Assembly (NCBI GenBank): GCA_036377075.1 | Contig: DASUZB010000028.1 | Coordinates: 1 to 45,569 of the forward strand | From: DASUZB01 sp036377075 | GTDB lineage: Bacteria > Actinomycetota > CALGFH01 | DNA length: 45,569 nucleotides | Direction of reading: 5' to 3' | Part shown: piece after piece, positions 15,336-22,231 of the stretch | Layout: the number at the start of each line of letters is the position of its first letter | Numbering within the stretch: the stretch's first letter is position 1 | The notes under the pieces: generated by a model | Seen by the model: only the letters and a program-made list of their open reading frames with translations | What the model was told of the DNA's origin: nothing | Database searches by the model: none | Program-made: the position numbers and the translations under genes

Positions 15336-17103
15336 GGTGGCCACGACCACCACCACGACCGCGCCGGCCCGGCCGGTCACGCGCGGTGAGGCCCTGCGGG
15401 GGTCGCTGGCGCGTGGCTGGGCGCGGGTGCGGCTGCCGCTGCTGGCGGCGCCGGTCGGGGGCGTGATCGGCATCGTCGGCTCGGTGCTGTACTGGACGGT
15501 GGCGACGCTCATCTCCCAGGCGAGGGGCCTGCCGCTCTCCGGCAACCTGTACAACTACGGCGTCGGCGGGGTGCGCTTCTACGTGCTGGTCCTGGCGGTC
15601 GCGGCGACCGTGCTCGGGGTGCTGGCGCTGCGCCGGCCCTCGCTGCGCGTCGACCGCACCGGGCGGGTGCTCGGCCGGCTCGGGCTCGGCGTGGCCGCCG
15701 TGCCGGTCGGCTGGATCCTGGTCCTCGAGCTGTTCGAGGGCCTCTCGGTGTCCAAGGTCGGCCCGGGGCCGTGGGCGTCCATGGCCGGCGGCGTGGTGGT
15801 CTGGCTGGCCGGCCGCAGCCTGGTCGACCCCGAGGCCCCGCCACTGCGCGACCAGCCGTGGCAGCGCCGCTCGCGCGCCACCGACCTGGCCCTGGTGGTG
15901 GTCACCGGGCTGCTCGGCTTCCTCGTCTTCTTCTGGGGCGTGCGGGTCGACGACCCGGGCGAGTTCGTCGGCTACTTCGTCGGCCTGGTCGCGGCCATGC
16001 TCGCACTCAGCCGGCTGGGCGTCTTCAAGGGCCTTGCCGGCCCGTTCGAGCGCGAGCGCACGGCGGCGATCACGACCCTGGTCGTGCTCCTGCTCGCCTT
16101 CCCGGTGCTGCAGCAGGAGCTGTCCAACGACACCTTCTGGGTCCGCGTCGCCGCCCAGGCCGGCATCTTCGTGGTGGCGGCCCTCGGGCTGAACATCGTG
16201 GTCGGCTCCGCCGGCCTGCTCGACCTCGGCTACGTGGCGTTCGTCGGCATCGGCGCCTACACCGCGGCCCTGGTCGGCAACGCCGGGCTGGCCCGCTTCC
16301 AGTTCCCGCACCTGCCGTTCATCCTGGTCCTGCTGGTGCTCTCGCCGATGGTTGCGGGCATCTTCGGGGTCCTGCTCGGCGCGCCGACGCTGCGGCTGCG
16401 TGGCGACTACCTGGCGATCGTCACCCTCGGGTTCGGCGAGATCGTGCGCATCACCCTCAACAACCTGGACCCGCTCACCGGCGGGCCGAACGGGATCGCC
16501 TCGATCCCGGCGCCGGCGCTGTTCGGCAAGCAGCTCTCCGACGGCCTCAAGCTCGGAGGTCTCGAGATCTCGGGCAACGCCATGTACTACTACCTGGCGC
16601 TGCTCCTGATCGCCCTGGTGCTCGGGGTGATCTACAGGCTCAACGACTCCCGCCTCGGGCGCGCCTGGGTGGCGATCCGCGAGGACGAGGTCGCCGCCGC
16701 CGCGATGGGCATCAACACCACCATCACCAAGCTGTTCGCCTTCGGCTCCGGTGCCTTCTTCGCCGGCATGGCCGGCTCGGTCGACGCCCACTTCGGCACG
16801 CAGGTCTCCCCGGACTCCTACGTGTTCCAGATCTCGGTGCTGATCCTGGCGATGGTGGTGCTCGGGGGGCTGGGGAACCCGCCGGGGGTCGCCCTCGGCG
16901 CGGCGCTGCTGGTGTTCCTGCCCGAGAAGCTGCGCGACCTGTCCGACATCCGCTTCCTGCTGTTCGGGATCGCGCTCGTGCTGATCATGCGGTTCCGGCC
17001 GGAGGGCCTGCTCCCGTCGGCGCGCCGGCGCCGCGAGCTGCGCGCCGCGGGCGAGGAGGCGGCCGCCGAGTCCCAGCAGCTCTACGACGTCAGAGGGGTC
17101 TAG
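15328..17103 (+). CDS. livM: branched-chain amino-acid ABC permease LivM, long form
   Basis: Second transmembrane subunit. The LivM core starts near residue 270 (AALGLNIVVGSAGLLDLGYV), with GAPTLRLRGDYLAIVTLGFGEI, LTGGPNGI, the coupling loop AWVAIREDEVAAAAMGIN and GGLGNPPGVALGAALL; it ends with the common FRPEGLLPS. At 591 residues the protein is much longer than the usual 320-430: the first 260 residues add several extra hydrophobic segments, ahead of the core. Similar long forms occur in other actinobacteria; their purpose is not known. GTG 15328 overlaps livH; GTG 15337 is an alternative. Confidence 0.92.
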   Translation: MAEVATTTTTTAPARPVTRGEALRGSLARGWARVRLPLLAAPVGGVIGIVGSVLYWTVATLISQARGLPLSGNLYNYGVGGVRFYVLVLAVAATVLGVLALRRPSLRVDRTGRVLGRLGLGVAAVPVGWILVLELFEGLSVSKVGPGPWASMAGGVVVWLAGRSLVDPEAPPLRDQPWQRRSRATDLALVVVTGLLGFLVFFWGVRVDDPGEFVGYFVGLVAAMLALSRLGVFKGLAGPFERERTAAITTLVVLLLAFPVLQQELSNDTFWVRVAAQAGIFVVAALGLNIVVGSAGLLDLGYVAFVGIGAYTAALVGNAGLARFQFPHLPFILVLLVLSPMVAGIFGVLLGAPTLRLRGDYLAIVTLGFGEIVRITLNNLDPLTGGPNGIASIPAPALFGKQLSDGLKLGGLEISGNAMYYYLALLLIALVLGVIYRLNDSRLGRAWVAIREDEVAAAAMGINTTITKLFAFGSGAFFAGMAGSVDAHFGTQVSPDSYVFQISVLILAMVVLGGLGNPPGVALGAALLVFLPEKLRDLSDIRFLLFGIALVLIMRFRPEGLLPSARRRRELRAAGEEAAAESQQLYDVRGV

Positions 17104-17925
17104 ATGTCCGAGGAACCGCGAGAGCAGGCCGCCGCGCCGGCCGCGGCCGCCTCCGGCGACGGCTGGGTGCTGGAGGCGCGTGACGTCACCCGGCGGTTCG
17201 GCGGCCTCGTGGCCGTCCGCGACGTCGACTTCACCGTCGGCGAGCGCGAGATCCGCGGGCTGATCGGTCCCAACGGCGCCGGCAAGACCACCTTCTTCAA
17301 CTGCATCACCGGCATCTTCGAGCCGAGCTCCGGGGACATCCTGTTCGAGGGCAAGCGCGTCAACGGCTTGCCACCCGACCGCATCACCCGGCTCGGGATC
17401 GCCCGCACCTTCCAGAACCTGCGCCTGTTCGGCAACATGACCGCCCTGGAGAACATCATGGTCGGGCGGCACTGCCGCACCCGCGAGGGCGTCTTCGGCG
17501 CGGTGCTGCGCACCGGCCGCTTCCGCCGCGAGGAGCAGGAGAGCCGCGACCGGGCGATGGAGCTGCTCGAGTTCGTCGGCCTGCGCGGCAAGGAGGAGGA
17601 GAGCGCGCGCAACCTGTCCTACGGGGACATGCGCCGCCTGGAGATCGCCCGGGCGATGGCCACCGAGCCGAAGCTGCTGCTGCTCGACGAGCCGACCGCC
17701 GGCATGAACCCGCAGGAGACGTCGACGGCCGCCGCGCTGGTCGACCGCATCCGCGGCCAGGGCCTCGCGATCGTGGTGATCGAGCACGACATGAAGTTCC
17801 TGATGGGGATCTCCGACCGGGTCACCGTCCTCGACCACGGCGAGAAGCTGGCCGAGGGCCGGCCGCAGGAGGTCCAGCGGGACCCGCGGGTGATCGAGGC
17901 GTACCTGGGAAAGGCGGCGTCGTAG
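17104..17925 (+). CDS. livG: branched-chain amino-acid ABC ATPase LivG
   Basis: One of the two cytoplasmic ATPases that drive the transporter, 273 residues. Walker A is GPNGAGKTT (near residue 57), the Q loop lies in GIARTFQNLRLFGNMTALEN, the signature is LSYGDMRRLEIARA (a variant of LSGGQ), Walker B is LLLLDEPTAGMNPQE, and the switch His is in VVIEHDM. The GlnMNPQE after Walker B and long helical insertion are LivG features. About 20 Ala-rich residues precede the domain. The ATG follows the livM stop directly. Confidence 0.95.
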   Translation: MSEEPREQAAAPAAAASGDGWVLEARDVTRRFGGLVAVRDVDFTVGEREIRGLIGPNGAGKTTFFNCITGIFEPSSGDILFEGKRVNGLPPDRITRLGIARTFQNLRLFGNMTALENIMVGRHCRTREGVFGAVLRTGRFRREEQESRDRAMELLEFVGLRGKEEESARNLSYGDMRRLEIARAMATEPKLLLLDEPTAGMNPQETSTAAALVDRIRGQGLAIVVIEHDMKFLMGISDRVTVLDHGEKLAEGRPQEVQRDPRVIEAYLGKAAS

Positions 17926-18642
17926 ATGGGCGAGGTCCTGCTCGACGTCAAGGACATCCACGTCTTCTACGGCAACATCGAGGCCGTCAAGGGCGTCAGC
18001 TTCCACGTCGACCGCGGGGAGATCGTCTGCCTCATCGGCGCCAACGGCGCCGGCAAGACCACCACCCTGCGGACCGTCTCCAGCCTGCTGCGGCCGGGCG
18101 AGGGCGCGGTCTTCTACGAGGGCCAGCGCATCGACCTGGTGCCGGCCCACGACGTGGTCCGTCTCGGCGTGGCCCATGCGCCCGAGGGCCGGCGCATCTT
18201 CCCGCGGATGACCGTGCGCGAGAACCTCGACATGGGCGCGTTCGTCCGCCGTGACGCCGAGCAGCGGGCCGACATGGAGCGGGTGTTCGAGCTGTTCCCG
18301 ATCCTGTCGGAGCGCGCCCGCCAGGCGGCGGGGACGCTGTCAGGGGGCGAGCAGCAGATGCTGGCGATCGGCCGCGCGCTGATGGCCAAGCCGAAGCTGC
18401 TGCTGCTCGACGAGCCGTCGATGGGGCTGGCCCCGATCGTGGTCCAGCGCATCTTCGACACCATCCGGGAGATCAACCAGCTGGGCACGACCATCCTGTT
18501 GGTGGAACAGAACGCGGCCCAGGCCCTGAGCCTGGCCAACCGCGGCTACGTGATCGAGACCGGCCGGATCGTCCTCGAGAACGACGCGGCGAGCCTGCTC
18601 GCCGACGAGCAGGTGCGCAAGGCGTACCTCGGCGAGGAGTGA
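17926..18642 (+). CDS. livF: branched-chain amino-acid ABC ATPase LivF
   Basis: Second ATPase of the transporter, 238 residues, starting at the base after the livG stop. Walker A is GANGAGKTT, the Q-loop region is GVAHAPEGRRIFPRMTVREN, the signature LSGGEQQMLAIGRAL, Walker B LLLLDEPSMGLAP and the switch His position reads LLVEQNA, the glutamine variant normal for LivF. The APEGR--F motif is diagnostic of LivF. It ends the livKHMGF operon; 62 bases later a different transporter begins. Confidence 0.95.
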   Translation: MGEVLLDVKDIHVFYGNIEAVKGVSFHVDRGEIVCLIGANGAGKTTTLRTVSSLLRPGEGAVFYEGQRIDLVPAHDVVRLGVAHAPEGRRIFPRMTVRENLDMGAFVRRDAEQRADMERVFELFPILSERARQAAGTLSGGEQQMLAIGRALMAKPKLLLLDEPSMGLAPIVVQRIFDTIREINQLGTTILLVEQNAAQALSLANRGYVIETGRIVLENDAASLLADEQVRKAYLGEE

Positions 18643-18704
18643 CGGCACCATCGCTGGGCGGTCGCCGGGGTGGGCCGGCGACCCGGATGAGGGGAGCAGA
18701 AACC

Positions 18705-19604
18705 ATGGTGGGAAGCGCACGGAGGTGGCGGCTGCTGGCCGGAGGCGTGGCCATGGCCTTCGTCCTGGCGGCGTGCGGAAGCCAGGAGAAAGCCGGCGGC
18801 GGCAGCAGCGCGACGACGGCGGCGCAGGCCGTCGACCAGGCGCTGGCCGCGAAGGTGCCGGACGCGATCAAGTCCGACGGCGTCATCAAGATCGGCACCG
18901 ACGCGACCTACGCGCCGAGCGAGTTCCTGGACACCGACGGCAAGACCGTGATCGGCTTCGACATCGACCTGTTCAACGCCGTCGCGGCCAAGCTGGGCCT
19001 GAAGACCGAATGGCAGTCGGCCAAGTTCGACGCGATCATCCCAGGCGTCCAGTCGGGCAAGTACGAGATGGGCATCTCGTCGTTCACCATCAACGACGAG
19101 CGCAAGAAGCAGGTCAACATGATCAGCTACTTCAACGCCGGCACCCAGTGGGCGACCAAGAAGGGCAACCCCAGCGGGATCCAGCCCGACGCCGCCTGCG
19201 GCAAGAAGGTCGCCGTCCAGACCAGCACCGTGCAGGACACCGACGACCTGCCCAAGCGGGAGAAGGACTGCGAGAGCGGCGGCAAGTCCAAGTTCACCGT
19301 CGACCGCTACCAGGACCAGGGCCAGGCGACCGCCTCGGTGGTCACCGGCAAGGACGACGCCATGCTGGCCGACTCGCCGGTGGTCGCCTACGCGGTGAAG
19401 CAGAGCAAGGACCAGCTCGAGGCGCTCGGTGACATCTACGACTCGGCGCCGTACGGTTACGTCGTCAAGAAGGACCAGACCGACTTCGCCCAGGCGCTCG
19501 CCGACGCGGTCAAGGCGTTGATCTCGGACGGTACCTACAAGACGGTCCTGGACAAGTGGGGCGTCACCGCGGGCGGGATCGACAACCCGGCGGTCAACCC
19601 CTGA
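18705..19604 (+). CDS. polar amino-acid binding lipoprotein
   Basis: Solute-binding lipoprotein of a polar amino-acid (GlnH/ArtJ-like) ABC transporter, 299 residues. A basic head, hydrophobic helix and LAAC lipobox place the lipidated Cys at residue 24. The mature type II binding fold shows IKIGTDATYAPSEFLD, VIGFDIDLFNAVAAKLG, GKYEMGISSFTINDERKK and a C-terminal YKTVLDKWGV, all typical of family 3 binding proteins. ATG 18705 is preferred because GAGGGGAG lies nine bases before it, although the frame is open from GTG 18639. The exact ligand is unknown. Permease and ATPase follow. Confidence 0.92.
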   Translation: MVGSARRWRLLAGGVAMAFVLAACGSQEKAGGGSSATTAAQAVDQALAAKVPDAIKSDGVIKIGTDATYAPSEFLDTDGKTVIGFDIDLFNAVAAKLGLKTEWQSAKFDAIIPGVQSGKYEMGISSFTINDERKKQVNMISYFNAGTQWATKKGNPSGIQPDAACGKKVAVQTSTVQDTDDLPKREKDCESGGKSKFTVDRYQDQGQATASVVTGKDDAMLADSPVVAYAVKQSKDQLEALGDIYDSAPYGYVVKKDQTDFAQALADAVKALISDGTYKTVLDKWGVTAGGIDNPAVNP

Positions 19605-19632
19605 GGGGGTTCGGTAGTGGGGGCGCAGTGCC

Positions 19633-20589
19633 ATGACTGAGACGCAGACGCCGCCTCGGGCGGCGCCGCCCGAGGCCGTCAAGGCCGTCCCCGTCCGCCA
19701 CCCGGGCCGATGGATCGCCATCGCGGTGGTCGCGCTGCTGGCGGCGATGTTCGCCCACATGCTGGTGACCAACAAGGCGTTCCAGTGGCGCTTCATGTTC
19801 GACAACATGTTCCGCCCGCCGGTCATCGAGGGCGTCCGGACGGTGCTGCTCGCCACGATCCTGTCGATGGTCATCGGCGTGGCGCTCGGGACCGTGATCG
19901 CGGTGCTGCGCCTCTCCCCGAACCCGGTGCTGTCCGGCTCCGCCTGGGTCTACACCTGGTTCTTCCGCGCCGTGCCCCGGATCGTGCTGCTGATCCTCTT
20001 CGGCAACCTGGGGATCCTGTTCGCCCGCTACGAGTTCGGGGTGCCCTTCGACCACCAGATCGGGAACCTCATCGGGGTCGACCTGGACCTGCGCTTCTTC
20101 GGCGCGGACGCGCGGACGCTCATCACCGGCTTCGTGGCCGGCCTGCTCGGCCTGGCGCTGTCCGAGGCGGCCTACATGGCCGAGATCGTCCGGGCCGGCA
20201 TCAAGGCGGTCGACCCGGGCCAGCAGGAGGCCGCCCACGCGCTGGGCATGCCGCGAACCAAGACCCTGCGCCGCATCGTCCTGCCCCAGGCGATGCGGGT
20301 GATCGTCCCGCCAACCGGCAACGAGACCATCGCGATGCTCAAGGACACCGCCCTGCTCGCCTTCGTCCCGGTCACCAACGAGCTGTTCTTCCAGCTCCAG
20401 GCCATCGGTGCCCGCACCTTCCAGGTCTTCCCGATGCTGGTGGCGGCGTGCATGTGGTACCTGGGGATGACCAGCGTGCTGATGGTCGGGCAGTATTTCC
20501 TGGAACGGCGCTTCGGCCGGGGCTTCGCCGCCGGCGGGCGGCAGGCGCGCGTGGCCGCGCCGATCGGTGGAGGTGCGCATGGCGCCTGA
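19633..20589 (+). CDS. polar amino-acid ABC permease
   Basis: Membrane subunit of the same transporter, 318 residues. The His/Glu/Gln/Arg/opine (HEQRO) permease core begins after a long N-terminal segment with one transmembrane helix: GVRTVLLATILSMVIGVALG, the FFRAVPRIVLLI stretch, and the EAA coupling loop YMAEIVRAGIKAVDPGQQEA followed by ALGMPRTKTLRRIVLPQAMR. A single permease gene implies a homodimer. A roughly 45-residue insertion with charged residues lies between two helices near residue 140. The ATPase gene overlaps its end by eleven bases. Confidence 0.92.
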   Translation: MTETQTPPRAAPPEAVKAVPVRHPGRWIAIAVVALLAAMFAHMLVTNKAFQWRFMFDNMFRPPVIEGVRTVLLATILSMVIGVALGTVIAVLRLSPNPVLSGSAWVYTWFFRAVPRIVLLILFGNLGILFARYEFGVPFDHQIGNLIGVDLDLRFFGADARTLITGFVAGLLGLALSEAAYMAEIVRAGIKAVDPGQQEAAHALGMPRTKTLRRIVLPQAMRVIVPPTGNETIAMLKDTALLAFVPVTNELFFQLQAIGARTFQVFPMLVAACMWYLGMTSVLMVGQYFLERRFGRGFAAGGRQARVAAPIGGGAHGA

Positions 20590-21385
20590 TCTCGTCGATT
20601 CCTTCGAGGCCGGCCAGGGAACCGGACAGCCGATGGTCAAGGCCGAGGCGGTCCACAAGAGCTTCGGCCACCTCGAGGTGCTCAAGGGCATCGACCTGGA
20701 GGTTCGCCCCAACGAGGTGGTGGTGCTGCTCGGCCCGTCCGGGTCCGGCAAGTCGACCTTCCTGCGCTGCATCAACCACCTGGAGAAGATCAACGGCGGG
20801 CGGCTGTGGGTCGACGGCGAGCTGGTCGGCTACCGCGAGGAGGGCGGCAAGCTCCACGAGCTGCGCGACCGCGAGGTGGCCCGCAAGCGGGCCGACATCG
20901 GCATGGTCTTCCAGCGCTTCAACCTGTTTCCGCACATGACCGCGATCGAGAACGTCTGCGAGGCGCCCTGCCAGGTCAAGGGGACGCGCAAGGACGAGGC
21001 GCGCCGCCGCGGCCGCGAGCTGCTCGACCAGGTCGGCCTCGCCGACAAGGCCGACGTCTACCCGATGCAGCTCTCCGGCGGCCAGCAGCAGCGGGTCGCG
21101 ATCGCCCGTGCCCTGGCGATGGACCCCAAGCTGATGCTCTTCGACGAGCCCACCAGCGCGCTCGACCCGGAGCTGGTCGGCGACGTGCTCGACGCCATGA
21201 AGAAGCTCGCCAGGGACGGCATGACCATGATCGTGGTCACCCACGAGATGGGCTTCGCCCGCGAGGTCGGCGACAAGGTCGTGTTCATGGACGAGGGCGT
21301 GGTGGTGGAGGAGGGCCCGCCGGCCGAGGTGTTCGCCAAGCCGAAGCACCAGCGCACCCGTACGTTCCTCTCGCGCATCCTGTAG
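20579..21385 (+). CDS. polar amino-acid ABC ATPase
   Basis: ATPase of the GlnQ/HisP class, 268 residues. Walker A is GPSGSGKSTFLRC, the Q loop GMVFQRFNLFPHMTAIEN, the signature LSGGQQQRVAIARALA, Walker B MLFDEPTSALDPELV and the switch His TMIVVTHEMGFARE; these strings are near identical to the glutamine-type consensus. GGAGG sits five bases before ATG 20579. The stretch between the Walker A region and the Q loop (VDGELVGYREEGGKLHEL) is slightly longer than average. A strong hairpin follows its stop. Confidence 0.95.
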   Translation: MAPDLVDSFEAGQGTGQPMVKAEAVHKSFGHLEVLKGIDLEVRPNEVVVLLGPSGSGKSTFLRCINHLEKINGGRLWVDGELVGYREEGGKLHELRDREVARKRADIGMVFQRFNLFPHMTAIENVCEAPCQVKGTRKDEARRRGRELLDQVGLADKADVYPMQLSGGQQQRVAIARALAMDPKLMLFDEPTSALDPELVGDVLDAMKKLARDGMTMIVVTHEMGFAREVGDKVVFMDEGVVVEEGPPAEVFAKPKHQRTRTFLSRIL

Positions 21386-21387
21386 CC

Positions 21388-21411
21388 CGCCGGACACGAA
21401 GAGGTCCGGCG
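21388..21411 (+). terminator. hairpin at the end of the transporter operon
   Basis: CGCCGGAC and GTCCGGCG form a perfect 8-base stem with an 8-base loop directly after the ATPase stop codon (stop at 21383-21385). Position and symmetry fit a terminator, though no T-run follows. Confidence 0.55.
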
Positions 21412-21704
21412 AGGAGCCGGGTGGCCTTTGGCGCCGTTCGCACCTTCCCCGAGTGCGAACGTTCTCTACTCGGTCCCGACTCCTGCGCCGGACGGAAGTC
21501 GGGGTCCCCAGGTGCCTCGACTTCGCGGGGGGACCCCGATCGTTGGCAAGCTAGCAGCGGCGGCGGTTGAGGGTCAACCCGCACGACCAGCGGCGCGACC
21601 AGCGCATGGTCCGGCCGCGGACGGTTCCACCAGCAACGATGCAGCCAGGAGAAATCTGGCCCGCATTCGGCTGCCGGCCACCGCACGGCCACGCCCGGTG
21701 GTCA
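21412..21704. other. gene-free segment dense in inverted repeats
   Basis: No credible gene is seen. Perfect inverted repeats follow one another: GTTCGCAC / GTGCGAAC (21436-21460, 9-base loop); an 11-base stem CTGGGG-type arm at 21499-21509 pairing with 21529-21539 (core GGGGTCCCC / GGGGACCCC); GGTTGA-GGG-TCAACC (21565-21579); and GACCA/TGGTC near 21597. This could be a terminator array, an operator region or a folded non-coding RNA. No known RNA family was recognised. Confidence 0.4.
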
Positions 21705-21732
21705 CGTTTCAGTCCGGTCCGTAGCTGGGTAA
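21705..21732 (+). promoter_or_regulatory. SigB/SigF-type promoter of the anti-sigma gene
   Basis: CGTTT (21705-21709), a 17-base spacer and GGGTAA (21727-21732) match the SigB/SigF promoter pattern (GTTT-type -35, GGGTA -10). The start codon of the anti-sigma gene is about 37 bases downstream. The same elements with the same spacing occur upstream of the sigma-factor gene at 25872-25899. Confidence 0.65.
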
Positions 21733-21768
21733 TGGTGCGGCGCCCATCCGTCACGTCGACCTGCACAG

Positions 21769-22167
21769 GTGCCCGTGGAGCTGGAGATCCCTCCGTCGGC
21801 GGCGCAGCTCCCCGCGGTCCGTCACGCGGCGGAGCGCGTGCTCGACGGCGTGCCCCAGGAGGTCGCGAGCGACGTCCTCGTCGCGCTCGGCGAGGCGGTC
21901 GGCAACGCCATCCGCCACGGCTCCGGCGGGGGTGGGCCGATCGAGGTGGCGCTGCTGATCGACAACGGCTGGATCGAGATGTCGGTGAAGGACCAGGGCC
22001 CGACGCCGCGGTCGCCGCAGCTCCCCTCCGACCCGCCGCCGCCGATGGCGCCCGGCGGCCGTGGGCTGTGGATGATCCTGCAACTGGTGGACGAGGTGCA
22101 CCTCAGCCGCGACGGCGAGGGCACCGTGCTCAGCCTGCGCCGCCGCATCGACCGGGACGGCTCCTGA
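21769..22167 (+). CDS. RsbW-type anti-sigma factor kinase
   Basis: A small ATP-binding protein (132 residues) of the RsbW/SpoIIAB family, which holds SigB/SigF-type sigma factors inactive and phosphorylates an anti-anti-sigma partner. The histidine-kinase-like ATPase fold is evident: N box LGEAVGNAIRHG with its Glu, Asn and His, the G1 region VKDQGP, and the glycine lid GGRGLWMILQLVDEV. The acidic helix before the N box is normal for the family. GTG 21769 is used; GTG 21775 is equally possible and would remove two residues. No anti-anti-sigma gene is in the window. A SigB/F-type sigma gene lies on the other side of polA. Confidence 0.88.
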   Translation: MPVELEIPPSAAQLPAVRHAAERVLDGVPQEVASDVLVALGEAVGNAIRHGSGGGGPIEVALLIDNGWIEMSVKDQGPTPRSPQLPSDPPPPMAPGGRGLWMILQLVDEVHLSRDGEGTVLSLRRRIDRDGS

Positions 22168-22218
22168 CGGCCGTACCGCTCCTGGGGACGGACCCTCTGG
22201 CCTGCCGCACGGCGCTGC

Positions 22219-22224
22219 TAGACT
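22219..22224 (+). promoter_or_regulatory. polA -10 element, leaderless arrangement
   Basis: TAGACT, a TANNNT hexamer, ends exactly seven bases before the GTG start of polA, and no ribosome binding site is present. Transcription starting about seven bases after the hexamer would give a leaderless mRNA. There is no clear -35. Confidence 0.55.
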
Positions 22225-22231
22225 CGCGCTC

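Noticed and set aside
15277..18177. Very long reverse-strand open frame opposite livM, livG and livF
   Set aside because: Composition is dominated by His, Gln, Asp, Arg and Gly as expected for the complement of GC-rich codons; the forward genes have full family motifs.
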